A stretch of DNA of 64,000 nucleotides from Planotetraspora mira (GTDB lineage Bacteria > Actinomycetota > Actinomycetes > Streptosporangiales > Streptosporangiaceae), in NCBI RefSeq assembly GCF_016863275.1, contig NZ_BOOO01000024.1:172729-236728 (forward strand). Reading direction: 5' to 3'. Every line of letters starts with the position of its first letter. The stretch's first letter is position 1. The notes under the pieces are model-generated. The model was not told the DNA's origin and searched no databases. It saw only the letters and a list, made by a program, of their open reading frames with translations. Below, piece by piece: positions 58,090-64,000 of this stretch. The position numbers and the translations under genes are program-made.

Positions 58090-58383
58090 GAAGCGGCGCT
58101 CGTGGCAATGAAGCGGTGCACACATCGGTCGATGTGCTGTGCCTGGTCTCACATGATGCTTTGCATGATCGCGACGAGGCTACCAACCCAAGCTCTGCGG
58201 GGACTGGCCCTCATGTTGCCCGGCGACACGTCCGCTCATGCCGAATTGAGTGCGTGCCGCGACCGTGATGGACGTGGTCTCGAGGAGCCGCATCTGAGCG
58301 ATCGGATGGTGCCTGCGAGGGGCAACGTCAGCGACACTCCACACGTTCCTGAGCGCGCCACCTGACGACGATCTTGGCCCGAC
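58090..58383. other. Gap without recognisable gene
   Basis: About 290 bases, no supported gene on either strand; may be decayed mobile DNA. Confidence 0.4.
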
Positions 58384-59214
58384 TTACGCCACCAACTCCT
58401 CGCTGAGGGCCCATAGACGCGCGGCGGCCTCGGGGTCACGGGCCAGGGAGCTCGGCTCAATCTGCTTGCCGCGGAAGAAGTAGCCTCCGGTGACCTCGGC
58501 CGCCTCTGGGGCGCTGGCCAGGTAGACCGGGGTGGCCGCGCCGGTCTGGACGGTACCCATGAAGGGCTTGGCGGCCGCGACGAGGAGCTTCGCGACGCCG
58601 CGGGCCTCACGGCCCAACTGGGTGCGGATGAGGCCCGGGTGCAGGCAGTTGGCGACCACACCGGTGCCGGTCAGGCGCTTGGCCAACTCGACTGTGAACA
58701 AGATGTTCGCCAGTTTCGATAGCGGGTAGCTCGGCCCGCCGCGGGCCAGTTCATGCCACGGGATCCGCTTGGCCGAGCTATGCACATTGGACGACACCGT
58801 GATCACGCGGGCCGGTGCGCTGCCCATCAGCCGTTCCCGCAGCAGGCTGGTCAGCAGGAACGGCGCCAGATGGTTGACGGCGAACATGGTCTCGTAGCCG
58901 TCGACCGTGAACTGCCGCTTGAGCACGATCACACCGGCGTTGTTGTCGAGCACGTCGAGCCGGTGGTACTTCTCCAGCACCTCGGTGGCCAGCCGGCGCA
59001 CTTCGGCCAGGCTCGACATGTCGGCCGTTAGGAGGTCCACCTCGGCACTGGGCGCCCGATGCCGGATCTCCTTGACGGCCGCTCGCCCTCGCTCGGCGTC
59101 GCGCCCGACGACGACCACGGTGGCCCCCAACTCGGCCAGCCGGGCCGCCGTCTCCCGGCCAATCCCGCTGGTCCCGCCGGTCACCAGGCACACCTTGCCG
59201 GACATTGTGGTCAT
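58384..59214 (-). CDS. SDR family oxidoreductase (retinol dehydrogenase-like)
   Basis: 276 residues from ATG 59214, with GGGAGGG 4 bases upstream. TGGTSGIG motif at about 11-18, NNAG in DVLDNNAGVIVL, catalytic Ser region VITVSSNVHSSA and YPLSK active-site motif at about 176-180. Fits the RDH11-14/WWOX-like SDRs. Substrate unknown. The long upstream open frame has no similarity. Confidence 0.88.
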   Translation of the reverse strand: MTTMSGKVCLVTGGTSGIGRETAARLAELGATVVVVGRDAERGRAAVKEIRHRAPSAEVDLLTADMSSLAEVRRLATEVLEKYHRLDVLDNNAGVIVLKRQFTVDGYETMFAVNHLAPFLLTSLLRERLMGSAPARVITVSSNVHSSAKRIPWHELARGGPSYPLSKLANILFTVELAKRLTGTGVVANCLHPGLIRTQLGREARGVAKLLVAAAKPFMGTVQTGAATPVYLASAPEAAEVTGGYFFRGKQIEPSSLARDPEAAARLWALSEELVA

Positions 59215-59884
59215 TGACCCTCCCGGATGTACTTGCCGTGGCGCCGTTTTCTCCACGGCGACGCCTCGGGTACCAGGTGTGGCGCGACGCCGCCAGCTGA
59301 CGTGCCCGCTCCGCCCCGTTCTCCTGGCGATCCTCGATGCCGCCGTCAGCCGCCGCAACGTCCAGATCGCTGCCGTTACGCCGACCCACACACCACCATG
59401 TGCTACGACCGAACCGGTAACAACCCGGACCGCCGCACCAATCACCACACCGAACGGCGCGCCTGGAGGTGGGCGGCCACCACGCCGAGCCTCGGAGATC
59501 CGGCTCGCTGGGACTGAACGGCGGTGACCAGCGCCCCGGCCAGGCCAAACCGAACCGCGCGCTGGATGGCCGTGAGCAAGATCAGCTCACGGCCCGTCCT
59601 GAACGGCGCCGCGCAACTCATCACGGACGTCGGTCTGCGGTACGAGTACGGCCAGGGATTCCACGCAACCCCGGCATCCGGAATGTGGCCCGAACGGCCA
59701 GCGTCATCATCGGCCGTCGTCGGAACTCGGGCCTCATGCCGCTACGACCTCTTGATCGGGTGCACGGACATGCCGCTGGTCGGGCGTCGGTAGGTCAGCG
59801 AGTGTGGCAGGTCCGACGCGGCCGAGTAGCGCGTTGTCGCACCCGGTCAGGACGGGCTACCGAAGAGGCAACTGCTCTGAGCTT
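59215..59884. other. Gap with decayed sequence
   Basis: 670 bases. Several overlapping short frames exist, none with similarity I recognise. A stretch in one plus-strand frame (SRPVLNGAAQLITDVGLRYEYGQGF) might be part of a former gene. Confidence 0.35.
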
Positions 59885-60469
59885 TCAGCCTTGCCCTTCG
59901 AGAAACGTGGTTCTCTGCCAAATTTCGCGCCATCGATACGGTGAGCGCGCCCGCGCGGTCGTGTCCGGTCCACGCGGATCGACGCCGCATCCAGGGCAGA
60001 TCTGATCGAGGCCGCGCGCGGTGCCGCAAACCAGACACGCCGTCGCAGAATCTCGGCGACGGGCATGAGCGTCCAGCACGCGTTCGACCACGACGGCAAG
60101 GCGTTCGGTGGGATGCACCTCGGGATCGGGACAGTAGGCAAGCCATCCTGGCCACGAGTACACCCGCGCCACAGGGTCCACCGCACGCCGGCCCGAAGCT
60201 TTCTCCCGATGGCGACGCGCCATGTACGCGGCCCTGTGGTCCATCCACACCCTTCGCGCGGGCTCGATCTCATCGATCGCCCGACGCAACGATTCGAGGT
60301 CCCGTTCCAGTCGCTGTGGCACCCGGGCGACCAGGATGACGTGGTGCCAGGTCCCTCGGAACCCATACGGAGGAAACCGCAACACACACTCGCGTAAGGC
60401 GAGCAGCCGCTCACGCGGCTCCAGAGCAGTGTCACGTACTCGGCACGCAGCAGCCGGGAAACTCGTCAT
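59885..60469 (-). CDS. Hypothetical zinc-ribbon protein
   Basis: 194 residues. Amphipathic helical N-terminal half (RDTALEPRERLLALRECVLRF, LESLRRAIDEIEPARR), then a CxxC...CxxC zinc ribbon near residue 140-160 (CLVCGTARGLDQICPGCG). Basic, Trp-containing surface could bind nucleic acid. No known family. Other frames over the same interval look like shadows. Confidence 0.5.
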   Translation of the reverse strand: MTSFPAAACRVRDTALEPRERLLALRECVLRFPPYGFRGTWHHVILVARVPQRLERDLESLRRAIDEIEPARRVWMDHRAAYMARRHREKASGRRAVDPVARVYSWPGWLAYCPDPEVHPTERLAVVVERVLDAHARRRDSATACLVCGTARGLDQICPGCGVDPRGPDTTARARSPYRWREIWQRTTFLEGQG

Positions 60470-60649
60470 AGCCGTCTATGCTTTCGCAGCCGTCACGGGG
60501 TGCGCGAGAGGTTGGAGATCGCGGGCGGCATCCGGTCATGCCGCGATGCGCGCGGTCATGCCGATGAGCGGACACGTGCCCAGAAGGTTTGAAATGGGCG
60601 CACACGCCGTCGGGGAGACTCTGGAACACGTCACATCGAACCCCGAAAC

Positions 60650-60673
60650 CCTCCTACCAAATTTGGAAGGAGG
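60650..60673. repeat. 24-bp near-perfect palindrome
   Basis: CCTCCTACCAAATTTGGAAGGAGG reads almost the same on both strands (one mismatched pair). It lies in a gene-poor area between a zinc-ribbon gene and IS630 debris. Operator or transposon-end role possible. Confidence 0.5.
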
Positions 60674-60859
60674 TCTACGGCATGCGGTGGTGTCCGGGTT
60701 CGGGATCATTCGCCCGCCCTGGTCGATGTCCCGGTGTCTAGCGCGCTGTCCACCTAGGTTCGCCGGGTTACGACACGCCGTACGGGTTCCGCCGGTTTGA
60801 TCATGTTTGTCTTCACTGTCGGCACCGACGTTGATCGGTGTCAACAACAGGAGGAGCGG

Positions 60860-61290
60860 ATGGCCGAGCCTGGCCGAGCCCGGCGATTGACTGACATCGA
60901 GGGGCAGACCCTGCAGCGGCTGGTACGGCGTGGCAAGCACGACTCGATCCGGCGTTCGCTGGGCGCTGATCATCATGGCGTCCGCGAGCGGCACGCCGGT
61001 GCCGGCGATCGCCCACCTGGTGGCCGCCGATGAAGACACCGTGCGGGATGTCATCCACGCCTTCAACGACAAGGGCCTCGATGCGCTGGACCCTACCTAA
61101 GTGGGCGGGTGGCCGTCCCAGCCCGATCAGTCCTGACGACGAAGCGTTCATCGTCGCGATGGCCCTGACACGCCCGGAGAAGCTGGGCCGGCAGTTCACC
61201 CACTGGAGCCTGCGCAAGCTGGCCGCTCACCTGGCCGAGCACCCCGAACGGCGCGTTCGTGTCGGCCGGGAGCGGCTGTTCGACAGTGAC
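60860..61290 (+). pseudogene. Degenerate IS630-family transposase N-terminus
   Basis: Three frames in succession give MAEPGRARRLTDIEGQTLQRLVRRG, then IMASASGTPVPAIAHLVAADEDTV, then KWAGGRPSPISPDDEAFIVAMALT ... LGRQFTHWSLRKLAAHLAEHPERRVRVGRERL. Together they are the helix-turn-helix half of an IS630 transposase; the DDE catalytic half is absent. At least two frameshifts and a truncation. Confidence 0.8.
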
Positions 61291-61333
61291 GGCAGGAGAT
61301 TGTGCACTGCCTTCGATGCCGCCCTACACCGGC

Positions 61334-61393
61334 CCCGCAAAGTAGACCCGGACTCCGCAAGATCACCCGCAAAGTAAGTCCGGACGCCGCAAG
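61334..61393. repeat. Two imperfect 28-bp tandem repeats
   Basis: 61334-61361 and 61366-61393 agree at 24 of 28 positions (CCCGCAAAGTA... CCGCAAG), spaced 32 bp. They follow the IS630 remnant directly; may be transposon-end sequences or a recombination scar. Confidence 0.6.
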
Positions 61394-61440
61394 GCCGGTG
61401 CGCCGTCGCGTGGAAGCCGATGCGCCTTGTTGAACAGGTG

Positions 61441-62133
61441 TCAGCCGGCGGCCTCGTTGGCGCGGACTGCCAGGGTGAGTGCGCCGGCGATAAGGGTGGT
61501 GAGCATGTTCTCGAGGGTCGGGGTGAACGACATGCGGAGCTTCGCCAGTTCGGGATTGGCGTCGTAGGCCGCGAGCATGCTGGTGGAGGGTCGGGCGTGG
61601 GTCCAGACGGCTCCAGTGACCATGATGATCTGGGCGCACAACTGGTCGGCGGTCTCGCCGAGTTCGGGTAGCTGGGTGCGGGTCAACTCGGCAAGAGCGG
61701 CGACGTTGGCGAAGGCGGCTTTCTTGTATCGACTGGCGACGTCGGCGGAGACGTTGTGTTCCAGCACGCCTGCTTGGGCGCTGAGCAGATCGCACAGTTG
61801 TGGCTGCTGGGCGAGGGTGCGGGTCAGTGTGGCCGCGAGTTCGGTGCCACGGCGCTGCGCCGGCCGTGTCGCGTCGATGTCGGCCGCGAGTTGTTCGGCG
61901 ACTTCGGTGTTCCACTGCTTCCAGGCGCGGTCGAGGAGTTCGAGCAGGACTGCCTCGCGAGATTCGAAGTAGCGCAGGATGGCGGACTTCGCCAGTTGGC
62001 TGCGGCGGCTCAGCTCGTTGAGGGTGATGTCGTTGGCCGGCATCTGACTGAGCATCTGGGCGGCGGTGTCCAGGATCGTACGCCGGCGGATCTCCCGGTT
62101 CTCTTCGCTGCGGGCGCGCTGGAACGTCGTCAT
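61441..62133 (-). CDS. TetR/AcrR family regulator
   Basis: 230 residues from ATG 62133; TAAGAT lies 7 bases upstream, so the transcript is probably leaderless. HTH at about 12-60: RRRTILDTAAQMLSQMPANDITLNELSRRSQLAKSAILRYFESREAVLLEL. The ligand domain is of the TetR_C type found in SDR-regulating proteins. It is divergent from the SDR gene, with three operator copies between the two, and most likely represses it. Confidence 0.88.
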   Translation of the reverse strand: MTTFQRARSEENREIRRRTILDTAAQMLSQMPANDITLNELSRRSQLAKSAILRYFESREAVLLELLDRAWKQWNTEVAEQLAADIDATRPAQRRGTELAATLTRTLAQQPQLCDLLSAQAGVLEHNVSADVASRYKKAAFANVAALAELTRTQLPELGETADQLCAQIIMVTGAVWTHARPSTSMLAAYDANPELAKLRMSFTPTLENMLTTLIAGALTLAVRANEAAG

Positions 62134-62148
62134 ACCCCACATCTTAAG

Positions 62149-62215
62149 GGACCGACGGTCTGTTGACACGGGACCGGAGGTCCCTTAAATTGAAGCCGTA
62201 AGGGACCTCCGGTAC
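62149..62215. promoter_or_regulatory. Triple TetR operator GGACCNNCGGTCC-type
   Basis: Copies at 62149-62161, 62171-62183 (opposite orientation) and 62203-62215. The middle one is a palindrome (GGACC...GGTCC). The first overlaps the -35/-10 region of the TetR gene. Starts are 22 and 32 bp apart, two and three helical turns, so repressors could bind on the same face. Confidence 0.65.
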
Positions 62216-62277
62216 ACAAACCGTGTCGGGTTGGTGCGCCGAAGGCTTCATCGACTCCTCAACGGGAAGCGAAAGAC

Positions 62278-63123
62278 ATGTCGAAAATCTGGTTCGTCAC
62301 TGGCAGCTCCCGCGGCCTGGGCCGCGCGATAGTCGAGACGGCGCTGGCCGGCGGTGGCCAGGTGGTCGCCACTGCCCGCAAGCCCGAGCAGCTCGACGAC
62401 CTCGTGGCCCGGTACGGCGACCGGGTGCTGCCGGTGGCGCTGGACGTCACCAGCAACGACGACGTGCAGCGAGCCGTAAAGGCCGGTCTGGACGCGTTCG
62501 GGCGCTACGACGTCGTGGTCAACAACGCCGGCTACGGCGACCTCGCCGCCGTCGAGGACGTGACCCTGCAGGACTTCCGGGCACAGATCGACACCAACTT
62601 CTACGGCGTCGTCCACGTCACCAAGGCCGTGCTGCCCATCCTTCGCGAGCAGGGTTCCGGGCACATCTTCCAGGTCTCCTCGCTTGGCGGCAGGATCGGT
62701 TCCACCGGCCTGGCCGCCTACCAGAGCGCCAAGTGGGCCGTCGGCGGCTTCTCCACCGTCCTCGCTCAGGAGATCGCACCGCTGGGCGTCAAGGTCACCG
62801 TCCTGGAGCCGGGTGCGATGCGCACCGACTGGGCCGGTTCGTCGATGACCATCCCGCCGATCAGCGAGCCCTACCAGCAGACCGTCGGCGTCTTCGCCGA
62901 CATGCTCCGCATGCTCCGTAGCGCGGACCCTAAGGCTGCACAGGCGAACTCCGCCGACCCCGCCCGGATCGCCGCCATCATCGCTGACCTCGCCGACCGC
63001 GACGATGCACCGGTGCGGATCCTGCTCGGCCGCGACGCGGTGCAGTACTGGGACACCGCCTCCCAGGCCCTCAACGAGTCCGACGCGAAGTGGCGCTCGG
63101 TCTCCGAGTCCGCTTGGTCCTGA
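62278..63123 (+). CDS. SDR family oxidoreductase
   Basis: 281 residues. TGSSRGLG cofactor motif at 8-15, NNAG at about 82, catalytic Ser in HIFQVSSLGG and active-site YQSAK near 153-157, followed by EPGAMRTDWAG. GGAAG lies 7 bases before the ATG. Many SDRs of this type are single-gene targets of a divergent TetR repressor, as here. Substrate not known. Confidence 0.9.
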   Translation: MSKIWFVTGSSRGLGRAIVETALAGGGQVVATARKPEQLDDLVARYGDRVLPVALDVTSNDDVQRAVKAGLDAFGRYDVVVNNAGYGDLAAVEDVTLQDFRAQIDTNFYGVVHVTKAVLPILREQGSGHIFQVSSLGGRIGSTGLAAYQSAKWAVGGFSTVLAQEIAPLGVKVTVLEPGAMRTDWAGSSMTIPPISEPYQQTVGVFADMLRMLRSADPKAAQANSADPARIAAIIADLADRDDAPVRILLGRDAVQYWDTASQALNESDAKWRSVSESAWS

Positions 63124-63283
63124 TCGCCACGGCGCCGAGACCGGCGCCTGCCGAGCCGCCCGGGGTTCGCGGAGGGCGGATGCTGGCACGGCGTGGCTTC
63201 AGGAGACACACCGGAACGCACTCTTCTGCCGCAAGACGGTCGTCACATTACCCGGTCCGTCGGCGAATTGCGGTGCACGTTCT

Positions 63284-63829
63284 TCAGGCGTCGCCGGACC
63301 ATGGCTGCAGTCCGCGAGGGACGCGTGCCATTGCGGGATCCGTGCTGAGGACGGTCTGTCGGTCGACCGGCCAACGTCGGTCACCGGTTTCCCTCAGTAA
63401 CAGGAAACGGAGGAACAGCCACAAGTCGCTAGCGACGACGTAGTCGATCTCGTCCAGTTCCGCCTGGTCTATGAAGCCGACGTGGCCCGCCAATTCGCCG
63501 TGCCCGACGAGCACGTAGTAGTCGCCGCAGCCATCGCCGGCTACCGGTATCCAGCCGCGGGCCCGCCAACCTGGATGCATGGACAGACCGTGGGCGATGT
63601 CGAGATGGGGTTGGTCAGGCCGAGCTCCGAGGACGCCTCCAGGACCGATCGCCTCGCCCTTGCAGATACGGAGCCAGTCGACCAGCGTCGTCGGCATCGG
63701 TAGTCCAAGGCGACTCTGCAACTCAGACAGTTCGACGTCATCTGCTCCGCCTGGAAACGGCTGTTCTGGTGCGCGCGGCGCTTCCCGAAGCAAGTGAACG
63801 ACCTCTTGCCGTACCAGATCGCTTTCCAT
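63284..63829 (-). CDS. SMI1/KNR4 family protein
   Basis: 181 residues from ATG 63829. The SMI1/KNR4-like pattern is ELQSRLGLPMPTTLVDWLRICKGEAIGPGGVLG, GWIPVAGDGCGDYYVL and FIDQAELDEIDYVVASDLWLFLRFLL. Members are often immunity proteins against contact or polymorphic toxins, or have regulatory roles; no toxin gene is visible beside it. Could equally be a housekeeping-type SUKH protein. Confidence 0.8.
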   Translation of the reverse strand: MESDLVRQEVVHLLREAPRAPEQPFPGGADDVELSELQSRLGLPMPTTLVDWLRICKGEAIGPGGVLGARPDQPHLDIAHGLSMHPGWRARGWIPVAGDGCGDYYVLVGHGELAGHVGFIDQAELDEIDYVVASDLWLFLRFLLLRETGDRRWPVDRQTVLSTDPAMARVPRGLQPWSGDA

Positions 63830-63981
63830 CGCAACATGCTGCCCTACGGCGTCACGGCGGACCAAGTGTCTCGGGAAACGCCCTCAACTGCCGCCGACCG
63901 TGTGCCGTTCGCTCGTCGGGCGGGTCGTTGCTCGTCGCCGCCTGGTCGCCCGCGCCATCGACTGCTCTAGACTGCGCGGTC

Positions 63982-64000
63982 GTGGACGAGGTGTCTGGGT
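63982..64000 (+). CDS. Possible leaderless gene start, cut by window end
   Basis: TAGACT (63968-63973) followed 8 bases later by GTG 63982 and open to the end (VDEVSG). This matches the leaderless promoter pattern seen before several other genes here. Too short to identify. Confidence 0.3.

Noticed and set aside
60536..61072. 178-codon minus-strand frame
   Set aside because: Antisense to the IS630 transposase remnant, which has clear family similarity on the plus strand.

Overview
The window is high-GC DNA from a filamentous actinobacterium. Evidence: strong third-position GC, GTG starts, many leaderless-looking promoters, F420-type luciferase-like oxidoreductases, a SARP regulator, a SapA-like spore protein, DUF1707, CU044_5270 and DUF5994 proteins, a PknB-type kinase and actinomycete integrases. 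The gene content fits the Streptosporangiaceae or their relatives (Nonomuraea, Streptosporangium, Microbispora), but no 16S rRNA or other decisive marker is present, so the genus is inference.

1-8 kb: the 3' end of a secreted GH16 beta-glucanase with a CBM32-like domain, a LysE exporter and a large secreted beta-helix protein, with LacI-type palindromes nearby. Then a small membrane protein, an SRPBCC protein, two convergent F420-type oxidoreductases and a MOSC protein. 8-13 kb: an ADP-ribosylglycohydrolase downstream of a giant HEAT-like repeat protein. 13-17 kb: a cupin, then an apparent operon of a membrane-tethered SARP (DNA-binding head, one TM, extracellular NBR1-like Ig domain) followed by two secreted proteins, with three 29-bp tandem repeats upstream. 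Then a His-rich secreted protein. 17-23 kb: a trypsin-like protease, an acyltransferase-3, a GNAT remnant, an LRR protein, an SDR, a GNAT and an RDD protein.

23-32 kb is the most interesting block. It is a stress or signalling cluster centred on a tight kaiB-kaiC-histidine kinase operon, flanked by two STAS anti-sigma-factor antagonists, DUF5994, a LuxR-type response regulator, a soluble histidine kinase, LapA and CsbD. The KaiC homologue has both ATPase domains but appears to lack the CII phosphorylation residues of the cyanobacterial clock protein.

32-41 kb: a lipoprotein, a receptor-type Ser/Thr kinase, DUF1707, a GNAT, an ECF sigma factor with a CU044_5270 partner, a SigE-type sigma factor translationally coupled to a membrane-anchored MltG-like protein, and small zinc-ribbon proteins.

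41.7-49.2 kb is a decayed integrative element. Its distal end carries a perfect 40-bp copy of the 3' half of tRNA-Lys(TTT), whose intact gene lies at 49195-49266. Between them are an ECF42-type sigma factor with DGPF and VOC partners, an XRE/TPR regulator, small zinc-finger proteins, a broken KorSA-like GntR regulator and three integrase fragments.

49.3-57.4 kb is ordinary chromosome: an acyl-CoA dehydrogenase, PspC, an MFS exporter, a zincin, a DrrAB-like ABC transporter with a divergent TetR regulator and tandem operators, a membrane metallophosphoesterase, and tRNA-Glu, -Asp and -Phe. From 57.4 kb to the end is accessory DNA that appears to start at the 3' end of tRNA-Phe: truncated genes, two SDRs, a TetR regulator with three operators, IS630 debris and a SMI1/KNR4 protein. 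No rRNA or CRISPR array was seen.
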